Shown here one piece after another: positions 36,338 through 46,228 of a stretch of DNA of 64,000 bases. The notes under the pieces were generated by a model, which worked only from the letters and a program-made list of their open reading frames with translations, was not told where the DNA came from and did not search any database. This stretch comes from Candidatus Gastranaerophilales bacterium (lineage in GTDB: Bacteria > Cyanobacteriota > Vampirovibrionia > Gastranaerophilales > Gastranaerophilaceae): the NCBI GenBank assembly GCA_944323945.1, contig CALUUL010000005.1, positions 1-64,000 on the forward strand. Direction: 5' to 3'. How positions within the stretch are numbered: the first letter of the stretch is position 1; each line of letters opens with the position of its first letter. Made by a program: the position numbers and the translations under genes.

Positions 36338-36748
36338 ATGAAAAAAACAACTTTATTGATTGGAGTTATGGCACTTCTTGCTTCTTCTTCTGTTGCTATT
36401 GCAGAAGGGTTTGATTCTTTGGAAAATATTACTCCTGCACAAAAACAAAAACTTACTCAAATTCAATATAACTATAAGCAAGAAAATAACTCTCTAGAAA
36501 CGAGAATAATGGATTACAATAATAAAATTAATCAGGTTAAAAACGATCCTGATAAAACTCCGGAACAAGTTTCTCTTCTCACTAGTGCTTATGAAAGAAA
36601 TCTTGCAACACTAAAAGCTCAGCAGAAAGTTTTAGAACAGAAAACAGATTCAATGTATAAGTCTATTTTAACACCAGAACAATATAATCAATACAAAGTT
36701 CAGCAAATTAATGTTCAAAATTCGTTTGATAATTTCTTGAAAAAATAA
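36338..36748 (+). CDS. Exported LTxxQ-like (CpxP/Spy-type) small protein
   Basis: 136 residues from the ATG at 36338 (AAAGAGG upstream); the frame continues upstream over rsfS, but that part is a shadow. Signal peptide 1-22 (A-I-A-E). The mature part is almost all helix, with I-T-P-A-Q-K-Q-K-L near the front and L-T-P-E-Q-Y-N-Q-Y near the end, the paired motif of CpxP/Spy periplasmic chaperones. It is followed after 11 bases by another exported protein. Confidence 0.7.
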   Translation: MKKTTLLIGVMALLASSSVAIAEGFDSLENITPAQKQKLTQIQYNYKQENNSLETRIMDYNNKINQVKNDPDKTPEQVSLLTSAYERNLATLKAQQKVLEQKTDSMYKSILTPEQYNQYKVQQINVQNSFDNFLKK

Positions 36749-36759
36749 GGGGGTATATA

Positions 36760-37257
36760 TTGAAATCGAAATTATTTAAATTTTTATTGCTATTTATTGC
36801 TTTTTTCTTTTTAATTCTAAATGCAAATGCACTTGTTAATTCTAACGCAGATATAAACTTTAAAATTGTTCAATTAAATAAAATTGCTCAGTTTGATTAT
36901 AATTCAATGGTAAATAAGAATGAATTGATTGGTTATAGATTAAATAATTTTAATATGCTTACGGCTCAATATCAAAATTCAGCAAAGAAAGCTGCTGATA
37001 ATCTTAACAATATTGTTTTTCAAATTGATACAATAAGAAATTCGGTTGATTTTTCAGATTCAGATAAAGAGTTACAGATAAATAAATTGTACCAAGATGC
37101 AGATTCGATTTTATATAATTTTGATTCAGATACATTGAATTATATTTTTGCGTTAAGAAACTTTATGCCTTCAATTTCTTATCAGCGTTATACGAAAAAA
37201 TTTCAGACGTTCTATAATGAAATTCAATTGACTGATAATAAACTCATTGTTAAATAA
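36760..37257 (+). CDS. Small exported helical protein
   Basis: 165 residues starting with TTG after AAGGGGG. Signal peptide 1-24 (ends N-A-N-A). The mature part is helical and Asn-rich with an L-x-x-x-Q pattern, and could be a diverged partner of the CpxP/Spy-like protein just upstream. No recognised domain. An intrinsic terminator follows. Confidence 0.6.
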   Translation: MKSKLFKFLLLFIAFFFLILNANALVNSNADINFKIVQLNKIAQFDYNSMVNKNELIGYRLNNFNMLTAQYQNSAKKAADNLNNIVFQIDTIRNSVDFSDSDKELQINKLYQDADSILYNFDSDTLNYIFALRNFMPSISYQRYTKKFQTFYNEIQLTDNKLIVK

Positions 37258-37264
37258 ATGAAAC

Positions 37265-37297
37265 AAAAGGAACCAATAAAATTGGTTCCTTTTGTTT
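37265..37297 (+). terminator. Intrinsic terminator
   Basis: Arms at 37265-37277 and 37281-37293 pair fully, loop of 3, then a T-rich run. Separates the rsfS group from the ECF operon. Confidence 0.85.
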
Positions 37298-37358
37298 TTA
37301 TTAAAATGAACTTTTTACAAATGTTCTTCGTTATATATTATGAAAGAGGAAAAAATCA

Positions 37359-37712
37359 ATGAATAATGAAAACAAATGTAATAAATATGAAGGTTTCTTT
37401 GTTTTTCAAGATGAGAAAAATTTTTATGAACATTTAGAAAAATGTCCTGATTGTCAAAAAGAACACGAAAGATATATTAAAGTTTCAAAGTTAGTAAAAG
37501 AAGTAGCGCCAATTTATTTAAGACAACAAAAAAAGAAGAAGATAAATGCAATAAAAAGGCTTGCTTGTTGTTTTGTTTTATTTATAGGTATTTCACTATA
37601 TACAGGTTATAAAATATATGATAATTATGACATTCAAGTTAATTATGCACAGGAATCTTATTTGAGTACAATGGGCTTGCCTGTTGATGATTATGGATTT
37701 TTAGAAATATAG
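37359..37712 (+). CDS. Zinc-finger anti-sigma factor (ZAS-like)
   Basis: 117 residues. H-L-E-K-C-P-D-C near 28-35 is the HxxxCxxC anti-sigma zinc finger. A membrane segment lies near 68-88 and about 28 residues face the periplasm. It is the first gene of an operon: ECF sigma follows 14 bases later. Expected to hold the sigma at the membrane until an envelope signal frees it. AAAGAGG precedes the ATG. Confidence 0.82.
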   Translation: MNNENKCNKYEGFFVFQDEKNFYEHLEKCPDCQKEHERYIKVSKLVKEVAPIYLRQQKKKKINAIKRLACCFVLFIGISLYTGYKIYDNYDIQVNYAQESYLSTMGLPVDDYGFLEI

Positions 37713-37726
37713 GGTAAGGGAAAATT

Positions 37727-38218
37727 TTGAAATCAATAATTGAGCAATATAGAAATAATATTAGAAAAATTATTTCTAATATGACCGGTTCTAATAATGA
37801 AGATATAGAACAGGAAGTATATATAAGAACTTGGAAAAATATAGATAAATATAAAGAAAAAGGGAAATTTAAGAGTTGGATAAGCACAATTACTGCTAAT
37901 TTATGCAGAGATTATATGAAATCTTCATATTTTAAATATTCTCAAAATAGTGTTACAGAGGAAGATGAATTAATTCAAATTAAAGATACAAAAGAAAGTA
38001 TTGAATCTGAATTAATTAGGAAACAAAGACAAAAAAGAATAATTAGTGCTATAGATTCCTTAAAACCCAAATTAAGAGAAGTTATTATAATGTATGAAAT
38101 GCAAGAAATGAGTTACGAAGAAATTTCAAATAAATTAAAATGTCCAGTTGGAACAATTCGTTCCAGACTATTTAATGCACGCAAGGAACTTAGTATTTTA
38201 TTACAAGATTTAATCTGA
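37727..38218 (+). CDS. ECF-type RNA polymerase sigma factor
   Basis: 163 residues. Region 2 with D-I-E-Q-E-V-Y-I-R-T-W and F-K-S-W-I-S-T-I-T-A-N-L-C-R-D, and region 4 with M-S-Y-E-E-I-S-N-K-L-K-C-P-V-G-T-I-R-S-R. TTG start after AAGGG. Sits between its likely anti-sigma factor and a periplasmic CpxP-like protein, a typical envelope-stress layout. Confidence 0.92.
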   Translation: MKSIIEQYRNNIRKIISNMTGSNNEDIEQEVYIRTWKNIDKYKEKGKFKSWISTITANLCRDYMKSSYFKYSQNSVTEEDELIQIKDTKESIESELIRKQRQKRIISAIDSLKPKLREVIIMYEMQEMSYEEISNKLKCPVGTIRSRLFNARKELSILLQDLI

Positions 38219-38231
38219 AAGGAGCTTAAAT

Positions 38232-38915
38232 TTGAAAAAGAACTTATTTTTAACTGTCTTAACTGTATCTCTTGTTGTTTTTACTTATGGTATAGGTTAT
38301 ACACAAGAATTGATAAATGATAATGAAACAAAGCCAATTCCGCTTGAAGATAAGAAACTACTTCTACCACCAGAGTCAGCTAATGATATAAAAAAAGGAC
38401 CAAATGAAATTAAATCAAATGAGTTTAAAAAATATAAATTCCATTCAAAACATATAAAAGGTCCTAAGCCATCTAAAGCGGAAATGGAAGCTAAAAAAGC
38501 TGAATTTGAAAAACGTTTAAATTTAACTGAAAAACAAAAAAAGCAAATTGAAGAAAATAGAAAAAAAGATCATGAAAAGGTAAAACCGATTTTTGATCAG
38601 ATGAGGGATAAAAAACATGAACTTAGAAGGATAAAACGTGATACAACTTTATCACCAAAAAATAAAGAGAAAAAAATAGAAAAATTAAAATCTGATATAA
38701 AATTATTAAATGAAAAGGCTGATAAATATAGACAAGAAAATATGAGAAAATTCGAATCGATTTTAACTGAAGAACAAAAGCAAGAATTTGCAAAAATAAA
38801 AGAAGAACAAAAGCAGGAAATGGAAAGACGTAGAGTAGAATTTGAAAATATGAGAAATTCAGAAATGAAGCCTTTACCTCAAAAACAACCAATAGATTTT
38901 CCTGAAAAAGAGTAA
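38232..38915 (+). CDS. Exported CpxP/Spy-like protein of the ECF operon
   Basis: 227 residues, TTG start after a strong AAAGGAG. Signal peptide 1-24. Two LTxxQ-type elements: L-N-L-T-E-K-Q-K-K-Q near residue 96 and I-L-T-E-E-Q-K-Q-E-F near 177, separated by long charged helices. Likely a periplasmic chaperone or metal/stress sensor that feeds back on the anti-sigma factor, by analogy with CpxP, Spy and CnrX. The tail is Pro-rich. Confidence 0.8.
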   Translation: MKKNLFLTVLTVSLVVFTYGIGYTQELINDNETKPIPLEDKKLLLPPESANDIKKGPNEIKSNEFKKYKFHSKHIKGPKPSKAEMEAKKAEFEKRLNLTEKQKKQIEENRKKDHEKVKPIFDQMRDKKHELRRIKRDTTLSPKNKEKKIEKLKSDIKLLNEKADKYRQENMRKFESILTEEQKQEFAKIKEEQKQEMERRRVEFENMRNSEMKPLPQKQPIDFPEKE

Positions 38916-38917
38916 TA

Positions 38918-38953
38918 AAAATAAAAAGAGGAGATATCTCCTCTTTTTATTTT
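38918..38953. terminator. Bidirectional terminator, palindromic
   Basis: An almost unbroken palindrome centred at 38935/38936 (GAGGAGAT / ATCTCCTC) with A- and T-runs outside. It overlaps the 3' end of the AsmA-like gene. Confidence 0.8.
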
Positions 38954-41900
38954 ACCCATTTAAATGATTGAACGTATCCTGATTCATTTATGTTACCATT
39001 AATGATTGCTTGAAAAGTTCTTGAATCATAATCCCCATTTGTAAATGATGGAATTTTTTCTACATTTTCAATAAAATCTTTTCTGCTAAAATCAAGCATC
39101 GAAATGCCAGGAATAAGTTTAAAGAATGTATTAAGTGAAGTATTTCCTATTGTTCCAAAAATTGTTGAAATTTTTCTAGATAATTTACCCAAAATTTCCA
39201 TATCAGCATGGGTTTTACTTATATCATATTTCCCATGAATATATAAACTTAGATTTTCTCCTTTTGAAAATATTTCGATATTTTCTGCTATTCCGTTATT
39301 TATAGTACAGCTTCCATTTATATTAGAAAAATAACCTGTCTTAACAAGGTTTAATAGTTCTAAAATGCTATTAATTGTAAATCCAGTAATACCACTTTTA
39401 ATTATATTACTTGCTCTTAAAAGATATTCTAATGAGCCTAGTTTTGGCATTCTGCCGTCTGAAATATCAAAATATACGAATCCATTAAGATTTTTGATTA
39501 TATCTTCTTCTGTTATGCCTTTTGTTTCTATTATTAATTTCCCGTTAGTATTTCCATATATTTGGTCTTCCCCATCAAATAGGGTTTCGGCTACATAATT
39601 AGCGTCAACATTTGAAAGCTCAAAATCTCCTTTTAATTCACTATTTGTTAGATCATATGATAAACTTCCATTTATATTACCATCTCCAACATTTATATTC
39701 ATGTTTTTTGCTGAGAAAATGCCGTTTTTATCTATATTAAAATCACTTGTGAAGTTTTCTGCTACCAAAGATTTAATTATTAGTTTTTTTATGTCTAAAA
39801 ATCCTTTTTCTACATTAATACCTGAAAGGTCAATATTATTAATTTCATTATTTGTATTCATTGATTGACGTGCTTTTGATAAACTTCTCAATAGTTTGTC
39901 ATTATCTATTTGGTCTGCAGTGATTTTTAATGAATTAACTTTTATTTTGTTACTTATATTATTTTCTAAAACTGAATCTACAAATATTTTTGATTCATTT
40001 ATAAAACCAAATAGTACTAGGTTTATGTCTTTTCCATTAGCTTTTAATTTTATATTTTTCACTAAAGTGTCAAACAAGGGAATATCAATGTTTCTACAAT
40101 CCATATTGCCTTTTATTCTGGCTATTTTTGTTCTTTTATCAATAAAGTATCTTAAGTCACAATTAAATGTTCCTTGTTGTAACATTGGCTTTTTAAGAAA
40201 AATATTTAGTACTTTTGCCGATAAATTTTTATTTGTTTTTATGTCTAATCTTATAGGCTGAATAATATTATTATTTTTTTCCAATATACCATTCATAGTG
40301 GCAAATATTATTGGGTATACTTTATTGTTTTGAGATGAAATATATTTTATGTAGTCAAGTTTGTTTATTATTATTTTGTTGTTTTGTATATTAATTTTTC
40401 CGTTATATTCTCTTTTATCACTTATTTCACCCATGCTCACATTATCAATCATAACGTCTGCTTCAGGATAAAGTGTTATTTTTGGTAGTATATTCAGATT
40501 GTCTTTTTGACCATTAATTTCTGCTGAAATATTTATGTCACCAGCTATACTAATTTTATTGGCTATTTCAGATGGCAAATATTTTTTGATAAACTCATTT
40601 GTTACTTTTGATGTAAAATAGCCTTTTAAATAAGGAGCTTTATTTATATTTGATATTATAAAATTACAGAAAAATGGTATTTCTGCTATATTAGCCGAAA
40701 TATCATTTAGTATAATCTTATTATTTTTTATGTATACATTGAAGTTATCAAATATAAAAGGAATGTTACTTTTTATATGTTTAAATTGTGGCTTTGTAAA
40801 TTTTATTATTCCATTTAGAACATTCTCTTTAATATTTATATTTATATCAGCAAATCCTTTGTAATTCGTGAATTCAGCTAATTGCGAGTGGACTTTTTCT
40901 GAAATAATATTGATTTTTTTTGTATTATTAATATTCTCAAGATTAATATTATTTGCATTTATTTTTAGATTATATATTGGGTTAATTGTATCTATATTTC
41001 TTACTTCGCCATTAATTTTTAGATTTGAATCAAACAAATTTGCATTTACATTTTCAATTTTGACTTTTGAATTTTCCATTGTTACTTTTCCGGATTGTGC
41101 TTTTATATAAGTATCCGAATTATCCGGAAGAAAATTCATTACGGCATATGCTTTGTCCGTTATAAAATCAATTGATTTTGCTTTGTACTTAAATAATAAA
41201 TCATGTTTTGATGTAATTTTATATAAAGATGATAAATCGGGATAATTCTTAGGATATAAATATGATTTTGTTAAAAATCTTATCGTATCTTTTAAATTAA
41301 CTGACTTACTTGTTATAGTTATATCTACATCAGGAATTCTTTTGATTAAATCATTAATAATTGTTCCGTTTATTGTAATAGGAGATGTTCCAGAAACACC
41401 TTCTATATTATTAAGAGTTGTTTTGGTTTCAGTGAAATCAACTATACCTTTTATATCATCAATTGGTGTTTCGAAGCCTTCAATATTACAAGAATCTCCT
41501 AATAGATATAAGGAACCTTTTACTTTCATGTCTTCAAATGCTTCATCTGGTGGTAATGGCGGTTGTCCAAAAGGTACAGGTACAATTTTTGCTGTCAGAT
41601 TTATAAATAATTTAGCTGGGCCATTTGCTTTTGTTATTATTACTAAACCTTCTTTTACATCTTTTAGAAGTTCGCTATTATTTATTATTTCAAGTATATC
41701 TTTTGTTTCTGCCTTGAGGGATGAAATATTGAAGTTTAAATTTTTATTTATTCTTACTTTCCCTTCAATATTTAATGGATTTGTTTTTATATAAGCTTTT
41801 TCTGATTTGAATGAGATAATATCTTCTTTAAAATTAATAATTCCTTTGCCATCAATAACTTCGCCATATAATCCATTATATGTGAGACGTGCTTTATCAA

Positions 41901-43467
41901 ATTTAGAGTATCCGTTTATGTTAACATAATCCATTGAGCCTTGTATATTTATATTAATAATACCGTTCCCTGAAGTTATATTCATTTCAGGTATTGGTCC
42001 AAGTTGGAAGTTAAATACTTTGCTTATTGGTACAACTATTTTTTGAGCTAAAGGAAAATCTATATTATCTGTTGTTTTAACTGTCACATTATTAATGCCG
42101 TCTCGATACATATAAACATATCCGTTGATTTTTGCTTTTTGATTATTGAAAAGTTCAACTAATATATCCATATTTAAAATACGTTTATCAAATTTAATAT
42201 CAACACTTCCTTTATGAAGATTGTGTATTGATTTATCTAATACATGTATATTTCTACCCTTTACATAACCTGTTATATCCGGTTGCGGAATATTTCCTTG
42301 TATTTTGATATTTCCATCTATATCTCCAAATACACCATATTTTTTTACTTTTTCTAATGTCCTGTATTGTGGTGGAATAGTTGGGGGAAGTAATGGTACA
42401 ATATTTTCTGCTTTTGAATCTGTTACTTTTACTTCTATATCAAGTTTAGGTTTTTTCTCTAAATAAATATAACCATTACTTTTTATATTTACTTTATCTG
42501 CTTTAAAATTTAATGATTCAACTTTTATTGTTTTATTTTCCAACTTAATATTTGCATTAAGTTTATTATCTCCATTTGCACTTATATAGTTTTTCCAGTC
42601 TTTTTTATCAAATATTATATTTCTAAATTTAGTATTTATTATAATATTGTTATTTTTATTATCTGTTTGAATGCCTGATAATTGTATAAAATCAATAAAT
42701 CCATCAAATTTAGTAATATCTTTATTTATATAACTTTTTATTATAGGAAGAAATGGTTTTAAGTTTAAATTATATATAAAGCAAGTTCCTATTATATTTT
42801 CTTTATTTAAGTTTTGGGGGTTAAAAGGATATTTTGTTTGAAGATTAATATCAAAATCACTTACATTGTCTAGTGTTTTTAATTGTCCTTTTGTTTCTAT
42901 TTGAATTGTTGATGCTTTTTTTGAATTGTTTATATATAGTGGGTTACCAGTTAATCCGAACTCTTGTTTTAATTCTTCATCCTTTGATATTATGTTATAT
43001 TCTATAATATTTATTTTCGTATTATTGAAATTTAGTTTAAAAGATTTTTTATTTTTATGTGGAAATAATTTTTGAAAGTTGTAATTACCATTTTTATCCT
43101 TAATAATATTTATTCTAATATTATCAAAATGTATATTTTGAGGATTAAGTTTTTTTATTGCCAATGGTAATAGATTTAAATCTATATGAATATTATCAGC
43201 ATCTAGAAATATGTAATTTCCGGTTTTATCTGAGATTTTAATTTTATTTGTGTTTAATGATATTTGTGGTTTTATATGTGTGTTTATTTTTATATAAGAA
43301 TATTCAATTTTTGCATTTGTTTTTGCATCCAAAACTCTTGTTATAGTACTGTTGTTTAAAAAATATTCCAATATAGTAGGAATGGCAAAAAGATATATAC
43401 ACTCAAGTATTGAAATAATTATTAAAAACCTAAATAATAGCTTAATATATTTGTTTTTTATGTCCAT
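38947..43467 (-). CDS. Giant AsmA/TamB-like envelope protein
   Basis: 1506 residues. One N-terminal membrane anchor (about 8-30), then a long run of repeated beta-strand units rich in Asn, Lys and Ile, typical of bridge-like lipid-transfer proteins, and a C-terminal AsmA-like region (about 1290-1440, with SLEYLLRASNII and GTCTINNG-like strands). Such proteins span the periplasm and carry phospholipid to the outer membrane (YhdP, TamB, AsmA) or aid outer-membrane assembly. No TamA-type partner is adjacent. It is the only gene on its strand between the terminator and pgpH. Confidence 0.8.
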   Translation of the reverse strand: MDIKNKYIKLLFRFLIIISILECIYLFAIPTILEYFLNNSTITRVLDAKTNAKIEYSYIKINTHIKPQISLNTNKIKISDKTGNYIFLDADNIHIDLNLLPLAIKKLNPQNIHFDNIRINIIKDKNGNYNFQKLFPHKNKKSFKLNFNNTKINIIEYNIISKDEELKQEFGLTGNPLYINNSKKASTIQIETKGQLKTLDNVSDFDINLQTKYPFNPQNLNKENIIGTCFIYNLNLKPFLPIIKSYINKDITKFDGFIDFIQLSGIQTDNKNNNIIINTKFRNIIFDKKDWKNYISANGDNKLNANIKLENKTIKVESLNFKADKVNIKSNGYIYLEKKPKLDIEVKVTDSKAENIVPLLPPTIPPQYRTLEKVKKYGVFGDIDGNIKIQGNIPQPDITGYVKGRNIHVLDKSIHNLHKGSVDIKFDKRILNMDILVELFNNQKAKINGYVYMYRDGINNVTVKTTDNIDFPLAQKIVVPISKVFNFQLGPIPEMNITSGNGIININIQGSMDYVNINGYSKFDKARLTYNGLYGEVIDGKGIINFKEDIISFKSEKAYIKTNPLNIEGKVRINKNLNFNISSLKAETKDILEIINNSELLKDVKEGLVIITKANGPAKLFINLTAKIVPVPFGQPPLPPDEAFEDMKVKGSLYLLGDSCNIEGFETPIDDIKGIVDFTETKTTLNNIEGVSGTSPITINGTIINDLIKRIPDVDITITSKSVNLKDTIRFLTKSYLYPKNYPDLSSLYKITSKHDLLFKYKAKSIDFITDKAYAVMNFLPDNSDTYIKAQSGKVTMENSKVKIENVNANLFDSNLKINGEVRNIDTINPIYNLKINANNINLENINNTKKINIISEKVHSQLAEFTNYKGFADININIKENVLNGIIKFTKPQFKHIKSNIPFIFDNFNVYIKNNKIILNDISANIAEIPFFCNFIISNINKAPYLKGYFTSKVTNEFIKKYLPSEIANKISIAGDINISAEINGQKDNLNILPKITLYPEADVMIDNVSMGEISDKREYNGKINIQNNKIIINKLDYIKYISSQNNKVYPIIFATMNGILEKNNNIIQPIRLDIKTNKNLSAKVLNIFLKKPMLQQGTFNCDLRYFIDKRTKIARIKGNMDCRNIDIPLFDTLVKNIKLKANGKDINLVLFGFINESKIFVDSVLENNISNKIKVNSLKITADQIDNDKLLRSLSKARQSMNTNNEINNIDLSGINVEKGFLDIKKLIIKSLVAENFTSDFNIDKNGIFSAKNMNINVGDGNINGSLSYDLTNSELKGDFELSNVDANYVAETLFDGEDQIYGNTNGKLIIETKGITEEDIIKNLNGFVYFDISDGRMPKLGSLEYLLRASNIIKSGITGFTINSILELLNLVKTGYFSNINGSCTINNGIAENIEIFSKGENLSLYIHGKYDISKTHADMEILGKLSRKISTIFGTIGNTSLNTFFKLIPGISMLDFSRKDFIENVEKIPSFTNGDYDSRTFQAIINGNINESGYVQSFKWVK

Positions 43468-43560
43468 ACTAAAATATCTGCCAAATTTCTGCTTAGAGAA
43501 ATTACCCTATAGAAATAATTATATAATTTACAAAATAAAAGTTCAAACACTTAACGAATT

Positions 43561-43588
43561 TTGCAAAAAATATCACTTGTTGTAAAAT
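43561..43588 (+). promoter_or_regulatory. Predicted promoter for pgpH operon
   Basis: TTGCAA at 43561-43566, a 16-base spacer and TAAAAT at 43583-43588; gene start at 43624. Confidence 0.5.
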
Positions 43589-43623
43589 CTTATGAAGAGT
43601 AATAAAAAATAATGGTTTAATAT

Positions 43624-45735
43624 ATGAAAAAATTTGATATTAATAAAAAATTGTCAGGATTAAAATCACCTAAAGTATTGGTAAATATAGGTTTAATTAT
43701 AATATTTACACTGATTCTTACCGGAATTTTGGTTTCTAAATACATTTTGTTCCAACCTATAGCAGGCTCGGATAATACAAGTAAAAAGATGATTATAGCC
43801 CCAAGAAATATTGAGGTTATAGATACTATCAAAACAGAAAAAAGGAGAAAAGAAGTAGCTCAAAAAGTAGGAGTTGTATATTCTCCTGCCGATAATGCTT
43901 ATATAAAAAATAATTTAATTGAGATTATTTCTGAAGTAAAAGCAATAAGAGAAAGCCAAGATGACGAAAAAACGAAACAAAAGGATTTGGAAGTTTTGTT
44001 TGATATCCCTGATAGTTATACAAAAGCTTTTGTATTTTCGTTTTTCTTGAATGCAAATGATGAAGTACTTAATAGAGTATTTGAAACATCAGAAAAAACG
44101 TTAGATTTGGTCTTAAATGAAGGAATTACAGAAAAGGATTTTGAAGAAAATTCATTATCTAAAATTATAAGACGTAATATCGAGGTTAATACTACAAATA
44201 ACAAAATAAAAGTAATTACTGCACTATTAGAACAAGTAATTGTTCCAAATATGATTATTGATGAAGAAGCAACAGCTTTAGCAAGGAAGCTTGAAAGAGA
44301 AAAAATTACACCAATAAAAGTTAAATTTAATAAAGGTGATGTAATTGTAAATGTAGGTGAACCAATTACACAAGTAAAGAAAGAAGCTTTGAGTAAAGCA
44401 GGATATAATATACCACGAATTAATCTGTTAGGTGTACTTGGAATTTTGGGGCTTGTCGGAATTGGTATTATTTCTGTATTTTATTATTTTAAATCTTTTG
44501 AACAGAAATATTTAAATAGAAGACATTTGTCAATAGTTGCATTTCTATGTGTGTTTATATCTGTTTTAGCTGTATTTTTGCCTGTAAATTGGTCTGTATT
44601 TTTGTTACCGTTTCCATTTTTTGCAATAACTTTATCTGTTTTTTTGAATCCGCGATCAGCATTTTTTATTACCGTAACGTTTATTACTATAATTACATTG
44701 TCGTTGCAATTTTCCGCACTTGCAATGTCTGTATTTATTTTATCCGTAATAGCTTCAATTATAGGAATGACAACTATAAAATATTCAAGAAGGTTTGATT
44801 TGATAAAAGTTGGTGTTTATACCTCAGTTGTTATGGCGTTAATAATATTGTGTGTATATTATGACTTAGGTTTTATTAAATTGGGACAAGATATAGTTGC
44901 TGCATTAATTAACGGATTTTTCTCCGGTGTATTTGCGTTGGGAATGATTCCTATTTTGGAAAATACCTTTAAAGTAATTACTACATTTGGTTTGGCAGAA
45001 TTAGGCGATTATAATCAACCGTTATTGAAAAAATTACATGAAGCGGCACCTGGAACTTTTGAACATAGTTTAAGAGTTTCTAATCTTGCAGAATCAGCAG
45101 CTGAAGCTATAGGGGCAGATCCGATTTTAGCAAGAGTTGGGGCGTTGTATCATGATGTGGGGAAAATAGTTCGACCATTATTTTTTGTAGAAAATCAAAC
45201 ATATAGCGGAATAGAAAATCCTCATGAAAAGTTGACTCCTCGTTCAAGTAAAATGGTTATTACTTCTCATACTAAAGATGGTGTATCTCTTGCAAAAGAA
45301 TATAATATACCTGAAGTTATTCAAGATTTTATGACACAACACCACGGTGATTCTCTTGCCAGTTATTTTTATAACCAAGCTGTCGCTCAAGAAGGTGCAG
45401 AAAATGTAAAAGAAGAACAGTTTAGATACAATGGTCCAAGACCGAACACAAAAGAAACTGCAATATTAATGATTGCTGATGCTGTTGAATCTGCTTCAAG
45501 AACTTTGAAAGATCACTCTCAGGAAGAATTAGATGCTTTGATTAATAAAATAATCAAAGATAGATTAGATGATAATCAATTGTCTGAGAGTCCTTTGACA
45601 TTGAAAGATATTAAGGTTATTGCATCAACGCTTTCAAGGGTATTAAGAAGTGTCTTCCATAAGAGAATTAAGTATCAAGAAGCTATTGAAGATATACAGA
45701 ATAAAGAAAAATTAAAGCAGGAAAAAGATGATTAA
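43624..45735 (+). CDS. pgpH: 7TM-HD cyclic di-AMP phosphodiesterase (PgpH-like)
   Basis: 703 residues: N-terminal membrane segment, extracytoplasmic region of about 230 residues, seven membrane segments (about 275-450), then a cytoplasmic HD domain with His481 and the H-D pair at 510-511 (Y-H-D-V-G-K), followed by H-x-x-H-H-G-D elements. In Listeria PgpH hydrolyses cyclic di-AMP. Overlaps ybeY by 8 bases, a common arrangement (pgpH-ybeY-dgkA). Confidence 0.93.
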   Translation: MKKFDINKKLSGLKSPKVLVNIGLIIIFTLILTGILVSKYILFQPIAGSDNTSKKMIIAPRNIEVIDTIKTEKRRKEVAQKVGVVYSPADNAYIKNNLIEIISEVKAIRESQDDEKTKQKDLEVLFDIPDSYTKAFVFSFFLNANDEVLNRVFETSEKTLDLVLNEGITEKDFEENSLSKIIRRNIEVNTTNNKIKVITALLEQVIVPNMIIDEEATALARKLEREKITPIKVKFNKGDVIVNVGEPITQVKKEALSKAGYNIPRINLLGVLGILGLVGIGIISVFYYFKSFEQKYLNRRHLSIVAFLCVFISVLAVFLPVNWSVFLLPFPFFAITLSVFLNPRSAFFITVTFITIITLSLQFSALAMSVFILSVIASIIGMTTIKYSRRFDLIKVGVYTSVVMALIILCVYYDLGFIKLGQDIVAALINGFFSGVFALGMIPILENTFKVITTFGLAELGDYNQPLLKKLHEAAPGTFEHSLRVSNLAESAAEAIGADPILARVGALYHDVGKIVRPLFFVENQTYSGIENPHEKLTPRSSKMVITSHTKDGVSLAKEYNIPEVIQDFMTQHHGDSLASYFYNQAVAQEGAENVKEEQFRYNGPRPNTKETAILMIADAVESASRTLKDHSQEELDALINKIIKDRLDDNQLSESPLTLKDIKVIASTLSRVLRSVFHKRIKYQEAIEDIQNKEKLKQEKDD

Positions 45736-46228
45736 TTTAAATATTTTTCTTGAAAATACATACGAAGAATATAATATTGATGAAATTCCTATTCATAAAG
45801 ATATTGTGAAAATGGCGGAATATATTTTTGCTGATTCAACAGTAATGGCTCAATCTTGTTTGAAAGATTATGAATATAATACAGTTTGTTTTGATATTGT
45901 CTTTGTAAATAATGAAGAGATACATAGAATAAACAAAGAATATAGACAGAAAGATTCTCCCACTGACGTAATAACATTTGCAATCTTTGCTGATTCGCCA
46001 AAGGAAGAACAATATATATTTGATGGAGAAGTAAATTTGGGCGAAATAATTGTTTCTTTGGATAAAATAGAAGAACAATCTAAAGAAAATAATGTTTCAT
46101 ATAATGATGAACTTTATTTTATTGTTGCACATGGAATTTTACATCTATTAGGTTTTGATCATCAATCTGTGGATGACTATAATTTTATGGTTGAAAATCA
46201 AAATAAAGCAAAGGCAGTTCTATTATGA
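45728..46228 (+). CDS. ybeY: Endoribonuclease YbeY
   Basis: 166 residues with the zinc motif H-G-I-L-H-L-L-G-F-D-H near 133-143 and the family's S-P-T-D-V-I-T-F-A segment. Processes rRNA, notably 16S 3' ends. Overlaps both neighbours (8 and 4 bases), so it is one operon with pgpH and dgkA. Confidence 0.95.
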   Translation: MINLNIFLENTYEEYNIDEIPIHKDIVKMAEYIFADSTVMAQSCLKDYEYNTVCFDIVFVNNEEIHRINKEYRQKDSPTDVITFAIFADSPKEEQYIFDGEVNLGEIIVSLDKIEEQSKENNVSYNDELYFIVAHGILHLLGFDHQSVDDYNFMVENQNKAKAVLL

